DNA of 64,000 bases. Origin: Streptomyces abyssomicinicus. Lineage in GTDB: Bacteria > Actinomycetota > Actinomycetes > Streptomycetales > Streptomycetaceae. The notes beneath the pieces are model-generated. The model had not been told where the DNA came from. It did not search any database and saw only the letters and a list, made by a program, of their open reading frames with translations. Of the stretch, positions 36,836-45,050 are shown one piece after another (position 1 is the stretch's first letter; each line of letters starts with the position of its first letter). The stretch is taken from assembly GCF_008974245.1 (NCBI RefSeq), contig NZ_BBZI01000006.1, positions 657,125-721,124 of the forward strand, given 5' to 3'. Position numbers and translations under genes: made by a program.

Positions 36836-39412
36836 TCAGAAGAGGCTGAGGAAGGCGTCGGTGGGGTCGGGTCCGGGGGCGCCGTCCTTGGGGAGGGAGA
36901 GTTCGAACCAGACGGTCTTGCCGCGGTGGGTGCGGCGCGATCCCCACGCCGCACTGAGCAGCTGGACGAGCTGCAGCCCTCGCCCGCCCTCGTCCGTGTC
37001 CCGCGCCCGCCGCCGCCGCGGCTGCACCAGCCCCGCGTCCCACACCTCGCACACCAGCGTCCGGTCCAGCAGCAGCCGCAGCCGTATGTCGCCCTCGCCG
37101 TACCGCAGCGCGTTGGTGACCAGCTCGCTGACCAGGAGCTCCGCCGTGTCGCCCAGTGCCTGAAGACCCCATCCGGCGAGCTGCTCCCGGGTGTGGTCGC
37201 GGGCCCGGCCCACGCTGCGCGCCTCCGCGGGGAATGTCCAGTCGCCCACCGAGTCCCGCGGCAGCCCCCGGATCCGGGCCATCAGCAGCGCGATGTCGTC
37301 CTCGCCGTGGTGGGTGTCCAGGGCGCCCAGCACCTGGTCGCAGACCTCCTCCAGCGGCCTGGTCGGATCGGTGATCGCGGCGACGAACGCTTCCAGACCG
37401 TCGTCCAGCGGCTGGTGCCGGGACTCGACCAGGCCGTCGGTGTAGAGGGCCAGCAGCGCCCCGTCGGGGAGCTCGACCTCGACCTCCTCGAACGGCTCGC
37501 CACCGACGCCCAGCGGCATCCCCGGCGGGACCTCCAGCATCACCCCGGGCCGGCCGGGTTCGACCACCACCGGCGGCAGGTGCCCGGCGTTGGCGAAGAC
37601 GCAGCGCCGGGTGACCGAGTCGTAGACGGCGTACACGCAGGTCGCGAGGTAGACCTCGGCGGGATCCGCGCCCTCCGGCCGCCGCGCCGTGCGGCCGCCC
37701 TTCTGCGCGGGCAGGCCGGGTGAGCCGAGGCCGCGGGCGATCTCGTCGAGCGCCCCCAGCACCTCCGCCGGGCCGAGGTCGAGCAGCGCCAGCGTCCGGA
37801 CGGCGGTGCGCAGTTCACCCATGGCGACGGCGGCCCGCAGGCCGCGCCCCATCACGTCGCCGACGACCAGGGCGGTGCGGTGGCCGGGGAGTTCGATGAC
37901 GTCGAACCAGTCGCCGCCGACCTCGGCGGTGGAGCTGCCGGGCAGGTAGCGGCAGGCGATGTCCAGCCCGGCCGCCTCCGGGTCGCCGGGCGGCAGCAGG
38001 GAACGCTGCATGATCAGCGCCCGCTGGTGCTCGCGCCGGTAGAGGCGGGCGTTGTCGATGCAGACGGCGGCCCTGGAGGCCAGCTGCGCGGCCAGCGCCC
38101 GGTCCCGCTCGCCGAAGGGCTCGCTGCCGGTGACCCGGGCGAACTTCACCAGGCCGACCACGGTGTCGTGGGCGACCATCGGCACGGCCAGGGTGGAGAG
38201 GGTCCTGCGGTGGCCGCCGGCCGGCGGCACCAGCCTCGGCTCGGCGGTGCGCAGGGCGTCCGCGGCGGGCGAGTTGAACGGGTAGTGGTGCACCGTGCCC
38301 ACCTCGTGGGGCGCGTCGTCGGCGGGGAACGCCAGGTCGGCGACCGCGCTGGCGAAGGCGACCCGGCGCAGCGCGGCGCTGCCGTCGGCCAGGCCCGGCG
38401 CGGCCTCGTCGCCGTCGAGCAGGGCCTCGTAGAGGTCCACGGTGGCGAGGTCGCAGAAGTGGGGGACGACGACGTCGAGCAGTTCCCGCGCGGTGGTCTG
38501 CAGGTCGAGGCTGTTGCCGATGCGGGCGCCGGCCTCGTTGAGCAGGTGCAGGTTGCGGCGGGCCGCGGCGGCCTCGCGGGCGGCCTCCTTGCGCGCGGTG
38601 ACGTCTATGCCCAGCCAGGCGACGCCGAGCGGGCGGCCGCTGCCGCCGTGCACGCGGTACAGGTTGACCGACCAGTCGCGCGGCTGCCCGGCCTTGCCCG
38701 CGGTGCCGTTGACGTGCATGTCGGTGACGGAGTGACCGGTCTCCAGCACCTGGCGCAGCGCGGCCGAGACCCGTTCCGCCTCGGAGGCGGAGAGGTAGTC
38801 GTGGACGCCCCTGCCGAGGTGGTCCTCGGGGCGGCCGCCGAAGACGGCGGCGAAGCGCCGGTTGGCGCGCTGGATCCGCAGGTCGGTGTCGATCAGCAGG
38901 AAGCCGAACGGGGACTGACCGAAGATGGCCTGTGAGGCGGCCAGGTCGGCCTCGACCCCCTGGAGGGTGCGCACGTCGACCACCAGGCAGAGCGCGGCCC
39001 GCTCGCCCTCGCCGTTGCGGGTGGGCATGACGTGGATCTCGGCGAGCCCGTCGGCCCCCTCGCCGCCGTCCTCGCCGGGGCGGCGGTAGGGGACGACACC
39101 GGTCCACTCGCGCCCGTCGAGGATCTCGGCCATCTTCCGGCGGCCCCGGTCGCGCAGGGTGGGCGGCACGAAGGTCTCCACCGGGTCGCGGCCGAGGACC
39201 AGCCGTGCGGGGATGCCCAGCAGCCGTTCGGCGCGTCGGCTCCACTGGTCGACCAGGCCGTCCGGGCCGAGTGAGAAGGAGGCGATGCGCAGAGCGTCGT
39301 AAAGAGATCCGGGCGGCCCGCTCTGCCATGTCCCGCCGACCTCGGGGGCCTCGTCTCCCGGGCCCTTCGGTGGTATCCCGCCCACGCGAACCGTCCCCTC
39401 CAGCACACCCAC
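36836..39412 (-). CDS. PAS-PAS-GAF-SpoIIE-HATPase signalling phosphatase
   Basis: This 858-residue cytosolic regulator has PAS domains at about 35-150 and 160-280, a GAF domain at 300-465, and a PP2C/SpoIIE phosphatase at 490-700 with metal-binding GGDWFDV, VGDVMGRG, YTDGLVE and GEDDIALL. An RsbW/SpoIIAB-like HATPase follows at 715-850 (ELVTNALRYGEG, DEGGRGLQLVQLL). Such proteins combine a phosphatase for anti-anti-sigma factors with an anti-sigma kinase module. The GTG at 39412 starts the longest frame. A GTG eight codons in, preceded by GGAGGGG, may be the true start. Its stop codon TGA abuts the IS607 right end. The input signal and target are unknown. Confidence 0.9.
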   Translation of the reverse strand: MGVLEGTVRVGGIPPKGPGDEAPEVGGTWQSGPPGSLYDALRIASFSLGPDGLVDQWSRRAERLLGIPARLVLGRDPVETFVPPTLRDRGRRKMAEILDGREWTGVVPYRRPGEDGGEGADGLAEIHVMPTRNGEGERAALCLVVDVRTLQGVEADLAASQAIFGQSPFGFLLIDTDLRIQRANRRFAAVFGGRPEDHLGRGVHDYLSASEAERVSAALRQVLETGHSVTDMHVNGTAGKAGQPRDWSVNLYRVHGGSGRPLGVAWLGIDVTARKEAAREAAAARRNLHLLNEAGARIGNSLDLQTTARELLDVVVPHFCDLATVDLYEALLDGDEAAPGLADGSAALRRVAFASAVADLAFPADDAPHEVGTVHHYPFNSPAADALRTAEPRLVPPAGGHRRTLSTLAVPMVAHDTVVGLVKFARVTGSEPFGERDRALAAQLASRAAVCIDNARLYRREHQRALIMQRSLLPPGDPEAAGLDIACRYLPGSSTAEVGGDWFDVIELPGHRTALVVGDVMGRGLRAAVAMGELRTAVRTLALLDLGPAEVLGALDEIARGLGSPGLPAQKGGRTARRPEGADPAEVYLATCVYAVYDSVTRRCVFANAGHLPPVVVEPGRPGVMLEVPPGMPLGVGGEPFEEVEVELPDGALLALYTDGLVESRHQPLDDGLEAFVAAITDPTRPLEEVCDQVLGALDTHHGEDDIALLMARIRGLPRDSVGDWTFPAEARSVGRARDHTREQLAGWGLQALGDTAELLVSELVTNALRYGEGDIRLRLLLDRTLVCEVWDAGLVQPRRRRARDTDEGGRGLQLVQLLSAAWGSRRTHRGKTVWFELSLPKDGAPGPDPTDAFLSLF

Positions 39413-39574
39413 CCGGGCCGGTCACCTCGGGCGGCTGCCCGCAGTATCCAGCACCGCGCCGCCGTGCGACACCGTCCTTCACTCCCCCGGTCTCCTAACC
39501 ACCCATATCCCGCCCGAACCGTGTGCACGTCGTAACGGCATGAGAGGTCTCGAGCCCCGACCGGCACGCCGCCC

Positions 39575-39981
39575 TCACCCGGGCAGCGCCAGCTCGAACC
39601 ACACCGCCTTCCCCGGGGGCCGGGCCGTACACCCCAGGCCCGCGCGCAGTACGCGAGCAGCACCAGCCCGCGGCCCCCCTCGTCCTCGGGCGCTACCCGG
39701 CCGCGGTGGCGCGGCGGCCGGGGCGACGCGTCGCCGACCTCGACGAGCAGGGTTCCCGGCCCGGTCTCCGGGGCGGCGATGCGCAGCTCGACCGGACCAC
39801 CCCTGCCGTGGCGCACGGCGTTGGTGACCAGCTCGGTGACGAGCAGGGCCGCCGTGTCCCGCACGCCGTCCCGTCCCCACCGCCCCAGCCGCCCGGTCAC
39901 CGCCGACCTCGCGGCCGGGACCGTGCGGGGCGACGCGGGGAAGGTCCACGCGGCGCGGTGCGTCTTCCGTGTATCGAGCAC
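39575..39981 (-). pseudogene. Anti-sigma-type HATPase (RsbW-like) with apparent frameshift
   Basis: The GTG-initiated frame (39981, GGAGAGG upstream) gives a small ATP-binding protein with LLVTELVTNAVRHGRGG (N box) and EDEGGRGLVLL (G box). After AWGVRPGP the frame leaves the family pattern. The normal ending KAVWFELALPG followed by a stop appears in another frame. Adding one C to the C5/G4 run near 39611-39626 restores it. Either this is a sequencing or indel error in a homopolymer, or the gene is damaged. It lies upstream of the phosphatase on the same strand and resembles that protein's C-terminal domain. Confidence 0.7.
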
Positions 39982-40107
39982 GTCGGCCGCCTCTCCGGGG
40001 ACCGTGACCGCCTCGCCGGGCGATCCATGCCATATGGAGTCATACCCGCACAGACATGCGAGTACCGCGGGGCGGGTGGGATGCCCGGTGCGGGTGCGCC
40101 GCGGCGG

Positions 40108-40140
40108 CGAGGCGGTGTCGGTGGCGGTGGCGGTGGCGGT
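40108..40140. repeat. GGTGGC hexamer microsatellite
   Basis: Four or more uninterrupted GGTGGC units lie in the gap between the frameshifted ATPase and the Nudix gene. No coding role is evident. Confidence 0.6.
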
Positions 40141-40240
40141 GGACGGACTTCCCGGGAAGCCGCGCCGGGCGGCGACGGCTCCCCGGGCATGGCACGCCGG
40201 GCGGCGGGGCGGCCGGGAGGGGGCCGGACGAAGGGGACCG

Positions 40241-40642
40241 CTACGCCGGACGGTGGCCGAGCGCCTGGCGGACCGCGGGCACGTCCTGGTCCAGCCAGTC
40301 GACGTCCCAGACCTCCTCGGGGCCCAGCCAGCGCAGTTCGTCGTGGTCCTGCAGGGGTTCGGGGGCCGGGGAGCCGGGTTCCAGGGCGGCGGTCCACACC
40401 CGCAGGACGTAGGGCTCGCGCAACGGCCACTCGCCGGGGACCCGCCCGACGGCGCGCGCGTGCACGCCCAGTTCCTCGCGCAGCTCGCGCACCAGCGCCT
40501 CCTCGGGCGCCTCGCCCTCCTCGACCTTCCCGCCGGGCAGCTCCCAGCGGCCTGCGAGTTCCGGGGGCGCGCTACGGCGCGCGGCGAGCAGCCGGCCCTC
40601 GTCGAACAGGGCGGCTCCGACCACGGTGATGCGTACCGTCAT
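40241..40642 (-). CDS. Nudix (MutT-like) hydrolase
   Basis: This 133-residue protein has a complete Nudix box at residues 38-60 (G38, E44, then RELREELGV at 52-60). The overall form ITVVGAALFDEGRLLAARR followed by LAGRWELPGGK is that of the 8-oxo-dGTPase-like subgroup found throughout actinobacteria. It should hydrolyse nucleoside diphosphate derivatives, perhaps oxidised nucleotides; the substrate is not certain. I chose the ATG at 40642 because the family starts there. An ATG four codons upstream is possible. No clear ribosome binding site is visible for either. Confidence 0.88.
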   Translation of the reverse strand: MTVRITVVGAALFDEGRLLAARRSAPPELAGRWELPGGKVEEGEAPEEALVRELREELGVHARAVGRVPGEWPLREPYVLRVWTAALEPGSPAPEPLQDHDELRWLGPEEVWDVDWLDQDVPAVRQALGHRPA

Positions 40643-40666
40643 GCGCCGGAGCATAGGGGGAGCGGG

Positions 40667-40876
40667 TCAGGTGGTGCTGGACGGGCTGGGGTGGCCCGCC
40701 GAGTCGGCGGAGCTGATCCGCTCGACCCAGTAGAGCTGCTTGTGGCCGCGCGCGTCGAGGGTGTCGGCGATCTTCTGGGCCTCGGCGCGCGTGGCGTACT
40801 GGCCCACCCGGTAGCGGTTGCCGTTGTCGTCCTGGCGAATGACCTGCCAGGGCAGAGTGATCGTCCCGTCGTTCAT
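40667..40876 (-). CDS. SPOR-like small protein (69 aa)
   Basis: This 69-residue protein begins MNDGTITLPWQVIRQDDNGN and contains RYRVGQYATRAEAQKIADTL, a pattern of SPOR/peptidoglycan-associated repeats, then GHKQLYWVERI. It has no signal peptide, so it is probably cytoplasmic despite the SPOR resemblance. It has a GGAGAGG ribosome binding site. The longer frame upstream of the ATG is not supported. Close relatives are common in Streptomyces; function unknown. Confidence 0.82.
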   Translation of the reverse strand: MNDGTITLPWQVIRQDDNGNRYRVGQYATRAEAQKIADTLDARGHKQLYWVERISSADSAGHPSPSSTT

Positions 40877-40994
40877 CGCGCCTCTCCGAGTCCCGGCCTC
40901 ATCGGTGAAACCGCTGTACGCATATGCCCGAGCGTACGCCCAACCTTCACGCAGCGAACACGACTTCGGACAAAGAGGCAGGCAACCGGCCATG

Positions 40995-41018
40995 CCGAGG
41001 GGGCGCACGCCCCCTCGG
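40995..41018 (-). terminator. Hairpin terminator downstream of GntR gene
   Basis: The perfect 10-bp stem CCGAGGGGGC / GCCCCCTCGG has a GCAC loop. It is located about 120 nt past the GntR stop on the minus strand. Confidence 0.6.
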
Positions 41019-41139
41019 GGCGTGCGCCTGACCTTTACGCTCCTGTGCGACGGAACGACCCTCAGTCCCCCAGGTCGTCCGAAATCCGACGCCCGTGACA
41101 GCCCGCCCACCGCCGCCGGTAAGGGAGTTACCTCGCGAG

Positions 41140-41892
41140 TTACCGCACCGGAAGGTGGTAGGAGACGCGGTACCGGTCGGCCGGGACCACTACGTCCGCC
41201 GTCTCGACGGGCCGCCCGGAGGCGAAGAACGTCCGGCGGATCACCAGCACCACATGGCCGGGCACGCCGCCGAGTTCGAGCAGTTCCTCGGCCAGCCCGG
41301 GGCGGGCCGACACCTCCTCGGTGACGTTGTCGACCACGACGTCGATCCCGGCCATCCGGTCGACCACGCCCATCCCGCCCAGCGGGCCCTCCTCCGGCAG
41401 CATCACCGGCGTACGCCCGGTGAGGGCCAGGGGCTCCCAGGAGGTGGAGAGCATCATCGGCTCCCCGGCCTCCCGGAACACGTACCGGGTGCGCATCACC
41501 CGGTCGCCCGGCTCGATCCGCAGGCGCTCGGCGATCTCCGGATCGGCCTCCGCCTGCTCGCTGCGTGACTCCCAGGTGCCGCGCGCCTTCTCGTCGGCCT
41601 GCTCCTGGCGGAACGGACTCGCGCCCCCCGCCGGGCGGTAGCCCGAGCGCGCGACGGGACGCGGCACCGGGCGCTCGCGGACGTAGGTCCCGGACCCCGA
41701 CCGGCCCTCGACCAGCCCTTCGGCCATCAGCACCTTGCGGGCCTCCAGCGCCACCGTGTCGGAGACGCCGTACTCCTCGCGGATCCGGGCCTGTGAGGGG
41801 AGACGGGTGTGCGGCGGGAGCGAACCGTCGACGATCTTCTTCCGGAGATCACCCGCGACGCGTAGATACGCCGGCTGCTCACCGAATGTCAC
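41140..41892 (-). CDS. GntR/HutC-family transcriptional regulator
   Basis: This 250-residue regulator has an N-terminal winged helix (AYLRVAGDLRKKIVDGSLPP, then RIREEYGVSDTVALEARKVL) and a C-terminal UTRA ligand-binding domain (about 95-245, including RIEPGDRVMRTRYVF and DNVTEEVSARPGLAEELL). The GTG at 41892 matches the family start (VTFGEQPAYLRVAGDL). The frame continues upstream, but without homology. HutC-type regulators respond to small metabolites such as sugars or amino acids; the ligand is not deducible. It stands alone, followed by a hairpin. Confidence 0.88.
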   Translation of the reverse strand: MTFGEQPAYLRVAGDLRKKIVDGSLPPHTRLPSQARIREEYGVSDTVALEARKVLMAEGLVEGRSGSGTYVRERPVPRPVARSGYRPAGGASPFRQEQADEKARGTWESRSEQAEADPEIAERLRIEPGDRVMRTRYVFREAGEPMMLSTSWEPLALTGRTPVMLPEEGPLGGMGVVDRMAGIDVVVDNVTEEVSARPGLAEELLELGGVPGHVVLVIRRTFFASGRPVETADVVVPADRYRVSYHLPVR

Positions 41893-42067
41893 TGGCCGCT
41901 CCGCTTCGATCGGGCTGTACAGGCAGCCACAGACTGGCAACCGTGGGTTGCTGCACGCAAGCGAGGGCCAGCGTTTCACCCGATGTGATGAACCACGGTT
42001 GACCAGGCTCTGTGCGGGCAAATCCTGCCCAGCCCGGGGCCGCTTCAGTCCCGTGGAAACACGGCCC

Positions 42068-43072
42068 TCACAGCGCCTCCGGCTGGGTGATCGAGCCGCC
42101 GTTCACCTGTGGCCGCTCCGTGGTGAGGCCCAGCCGCTCACGCAGCGGATACACGCTGGGCGTGCCGGTGCCCAGCCGGTTCGAGGCGTCCTCCCACCGG
42201 GTCGAGAAGGTCTCGGCGTCCTCGGCCCGGGAGAGCTCCCGCCATGCCTCGGCGGCGCGCTCGACCTCCCCGGCGAGGGACCGGGCGGACGGGGCCGCGT
42301 CGGCGGGCCAGCCCCGGGAGTCCAGCAGAGCGGCCATCTCCTCCAGTTCGCGGGCGACGTCGGCGGCCCACTCCGTGTTGCCGGCCAGGTCCTCCTCCGG
42401 GTGCCCGGCCGGCACCAGGTTCAGCGCGGTGCTGAGTTCGCCCGCCTCGCCGAGGTAGGCGAGCTGGTCGATGTCGAAGGCGTCCGCCGTCCGCCGCAGG
42501 GAACCCCGCAGCGGGTCCGCCCCCTGGTCGGGCCGGAACAGGCAGACGACCGACCGGGTGCCCGCGCGCCAGTCGTCCTCCAGCGGGTAGAAGTACGCGT
42601 AGGTGACGTCTCCGGGCAGCTCCCAGGGGTCCATGGCGTAGGTGGCCAGGCTCTCCAGGCACACCCTGGGGGCGGTCCTCGTCAGGCGGGCCTCACCGGG
42701 GTAGGGGCCCGGCTCGACGTCCAGACCCCCGAACACCTCCGCCTCGTGCGCCTGCTCGCAGGGGACCTCCGTGAACTCCGGGCCGGTGTCCGCGTACACG
42801 TACTCACGACGGTCGTATCCGGGGAAGCCGGGCTCGGCGAGGCATCCGCCGTACCGGAGGAGCTGCCACTCGGCGGGCGCCGCCGCCTTCCCGTCCTGCG
42901 GTCCGCCCCCCTGGACGAGGGCCACGGCCCCCGCGCCGCCGAGGAGGAGGGCGACGGCCCCGCCGGTGAGGTACCTCCGCCGCCACCGCTTCGCAGCGGG
43001 CCGCGGGGACGTGCCGGGGTCCGGCGAGGAAGGGGTGGTGTCCGGCGAGGAAGGGATGGGGTCCCCGGTCAT
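42068..43072 (-). CDS. Septum_form-domain membrane protein A
   Basis: This 334-residue protein has a Ser/Pro-rich cytoplasmic N-terminus, one membrane helix after KRWRRRY (YLTGGAVALLLGGAGAVALV) and an extracytoplasmic Septum_form domain (PF13845-like). That domain has paired cysteines: RYGGCLAEPGF, EVPCEQAHEAEVFG, RVCLESL and SVVCLF. The ATG at 43072 has AGGAG upstream at suitable spacing. The domain is named after an actinobacterial family suggested to act in septation; direct evidence of function is thin. It is paralogous to the next gene upstream and separated from it by a terminator. Confidence 0.82.
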   Translation of the reverse strand: MTGDPIPSSPDTTPSSPDPGTSPRPAAKRWRRRYLTGGAVALLLGGAGAVALVQGGGPQDGKAAAPAEWQLLRYGGCLAEPGFPGYDRREYVYADTGPEFTEVPCEQAHEAEVFGGLDVEPGPYPGEARLTRTAPRVCLESLATYAMDPWELPGDVTYAYFYPLEDDWRAGTRSVVCLFRPDQGADPLRGSLRRTADAFDIDQLAYLGEAGELSTALNLVPAGHPEEDLAGNTEWAADVARELEEMAALLDSRGWPADAAPSARSLAGEVERAAEAWRELSRAEDAETFSTRWEDASNRLGTGTPSVYPLRERLGLTTERPQVNGGSITQPEAL

Positions 43073-43140
43073 GGCGCTGCGCTCCTGGAACGTCGGTCCG
43101 GTCAGGAGCGCAGCGTAGGTACCGCCCCGCACCGCATGTG

Positions 43141-43178
43141 CCTCGCCCCCGCCGCGGCTGACCACGACGGGGGCGAGG
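43141..43178 (-). terminator. Hairpin terminator between the two Septum_form genes
   Basis: The 11-bp perfect stem CCTCGCCCCCG / CGGGGGCGAGG has a 16-nt loop. It lies 18 nt past the stop of the upstream gene, so the paralogues are probably separate transcription units. Confidence 0.6.
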
Positions 43179-43195
43179 GGGACGGCACGGCGGGA

Positions 43196-44725
43196 TCAGA
43201 GCGCGCCGACGCCCGCGACGTACTCCTCGTCCTCGGCGTCCGGGCGCTCGGTGGACAGGTCCAGCAGGCCGCGCAGGCCGACGGCGCTCCCGGTCTCGTC
43301 GGTGAGCGCCAGTTCGGCCTCGCCCCACTGGAGGTAGAAGTCGTCGGCGCTGTCGACGGCCGCCAGCTTCTCCCACTCGCCCTGGGCGGCGTCGACCTCG
43401 TCGGCGAGCTTTCCGGCGAGCTGGGCCGCCTGCGGGTCCCAGTCGTGGGCGCGTATCGCCCCGGAGAAGCCGGTGAGTTCCTCGGCGACCTTCGCCGCCC
43501 ACTCCTGGTGGCCCTCCAGGTCGTCCTCGACCATGTCGAACGGTATGCGGGCCAGCGCGGTGTTGACCTCCGCGGCCGGCTCCAGGTAGGCCAGCTGCTC
43601 GGCGTCGAGGGAGTCCTTGTCCTGACGCAGCGGCACGGTCAGCGGCTCGGGCTCGGTGAGGGAGGCGAAGACGCAGACGACGGTGCGGTCGTCCAGCAGC
43701 GTCCAGTTCTCCTCCATCGGGAAGAAGTACGTGTAGTACGCGTGCTGGGAGACCTTCCACGCGTCGGGGCTGTAGGCGGCGACCTCCGCCGAGCACCGTT
43801 CGTCCGCGAGGTCGATCACCTCGTCCTCACCCGGGAATTCGCCCTCCGGCAGGTCGAACCGCGCGTACGCCTCGCCGTCGTGAGGGCCGTCGCAGGAGAC
43901 CTCCTCGATGTCCAGGACCTCGTACTGCTCCAGGCCGGAGCTGCCCTCCGGCATGCCGGGCTCGTCGAAGCAGTCGCCCGGCTCGAGGCCCGCGGTGACG
44001 TTGGCCTCCCGGGCGCCCTCCTTGAAGCCCTCGCTGAACTCCCGCCCGAAGTCCTTCCAGAACCCGGTGAGCAGGGAGACGACCAGCAGGAGCGCGGACA
44101 GCGCGGACAGCACGATGCCGGCGATCGCCATGCCCTTGCCGCGCTGCCCCTTCTTCTTGATCTGGAAGAGGGCGATCACGCCGAAGAGCACGCCGAACAG
44201 CGGGACGCAGCACACGATGCCGAAGACCAGGGCGGTGATGGCGAGGCCGTTGTACAACGTCTGCGGGCCCGGTCCGCCGTAGGGCCCGGGCGGCGGGCCG
44301 TAGGGGTACGCGCCCGCGCCCTGCGGGCCGGGCGGCACGGGCGGCCCGAACCCTCCGGCGGGCGGCGCCGGGTACGGGGCGGCGGCCAGGGGGGCCGCGG
44401 GCGTCTGGGGAACGCTGCCCGGCTCCGGCGGCGCCCACGGGTCGCGGCCGTCGGCGGGCGGCGCCGGAGGGACGGGCGCGTCTGCGGGCGCGGGCGGGAC
44501 GGCGGGCGCGGGCGGGACCTGGTCGGCCGGACCGGCCGGCGTCGCCGGGGCCGCGGGCGCCTCGGGCGCCGACGCGGCTTCGGGCTCCGCCGGGACCGCC
44601 GGCGGCTCCGTCGGCGGCGGAGGCGTCTTGTCGAAGGACACCGACGGGGGCGTCTGCGCGGTGGCGTCCGGGCCGCCGGCCTCGGGGGTGCCGGAGTTCG
44701 GCGGGGTGGGTGGTTCGGTGGCCAC
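43196..44725 (-). CDS. DUF4190 + Septum_form membrane protein B
   Basis: This 509-residue protein begins with about 150 residues of Pro/Ala-rich sequence. Two DUF4190 helices follow (GLAITALVFGIVCCVPLFGV and GKGMAIAGIVLSALSALLLV), then an extracytoplasmic Septum_form domain with the same cysteine pattern as its neighbour (GDCFDEPG, EEVSCDGPHDGEAYA, ERCSAEV, TVVCVF). The GTG at 44725 has GGAG about 10 nt upstream. The disordered cytoplasmic head suggests protein-protein contacts. Role inferred only from the domain name. Confidence 0.83.
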   Translation of the reverse strand: MATEPPTPPNSGTPEAGGPDATAQTPPSVSFDKTPPPPTEPPAVPAEPEAASAPEAPAAPATPAGPADQVPPAPAVPPAPADAPVPPAPPADGRDPWAPPEPGSVPQTPAAPLAAAPYPAPPAGGFGPPVPPGPQGAGAYPYGPPPGPYGGPGPQTLYNGLAITALVFGIVCCVPLFGVLFGVIALFQIKKKGQRGKGMAIAGIVLSALSALLLVVSLLTGFWKDFGREFSEGFKEGAREANVTAGLEPGDCFDEPGMPEGSSGLEQYEVLDIEEVSCDGPHDGEAYARFDLPEGEFPGEDEVIDLADERCSAEVAAYSPDAWKVSQHAYYTYFFPMEENWTLLDDRTVVCVFASLTEPEPLTVPLRQDKDSLDAEQLAYLEPAAEVNTALARIPFDMVEDDLEGHQEWAAKVAEELTGFSGAIRAHDWDPQAAQLAGKLADEVDAAQGEWEKLAAVDSADDFYLQWGEAELALTDETGSAVGLRGLLDLSTERPDAEDEEYVAGVGAL

Positions 44726-44960
44726 TGAGCTGTGCTCCTCGTGCGGTGGTGACTCGTGCGGTGGTGCGTGCGGTGGTGTGCGTGCGGTGCGCGGGACGCG
44801 CCGGGCGGCACGTGCGGCCCGCCGGACGCGGTCCGCGGCGCGGTGGGCGGCGGGACGCGGTGCGGGACGCCGGACGCGAGGAGCGCATGCTATTCGAACG
44901 GTTTTTCCCCTCGTACCGCAGCCCCCGGAACCCGTGCCGCCCCGGCGGGCGCACGGACGA
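44726..44960. other. Upstream region of Septum_form gene B
   Basis: This holds imperfect direct repeats of GTGCGGTGGT at about 44752-44790 and GC-rich sequence. I see no gene. It should contain the promoter of the minus-strand gene at 43196-44725. Confidence 0.4.
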
Positions 44961-44997
44961 CCCCGCCCCCGTCACGACGGACGTGACGGGGGCGGGG
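44961..44997 (-). terminator. Strong terminator of the subtilisin gene
   Basis: A perfect 16-bp stem (CCCCGCCCCCGTCACG with CGTGACGGGGGCGGGG, loop ACGGA) lies about 55 nt past the subtilisin stop codon on the minus strand. Confidence 0.75.
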
Positions 44998-45050
44998 CCG
45001 GGGGAGGAGGGGTGCACGACGGGCCTCTCGGGGAGTGGCCCGACGGTGCG

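Noticed and set aside
40034..40240. A gene over the GGTGGC microsatellite
   Set aside because: The frames are short or overlap neighbouring genes and lack ribosome binding sites; the sequence is low complexity.
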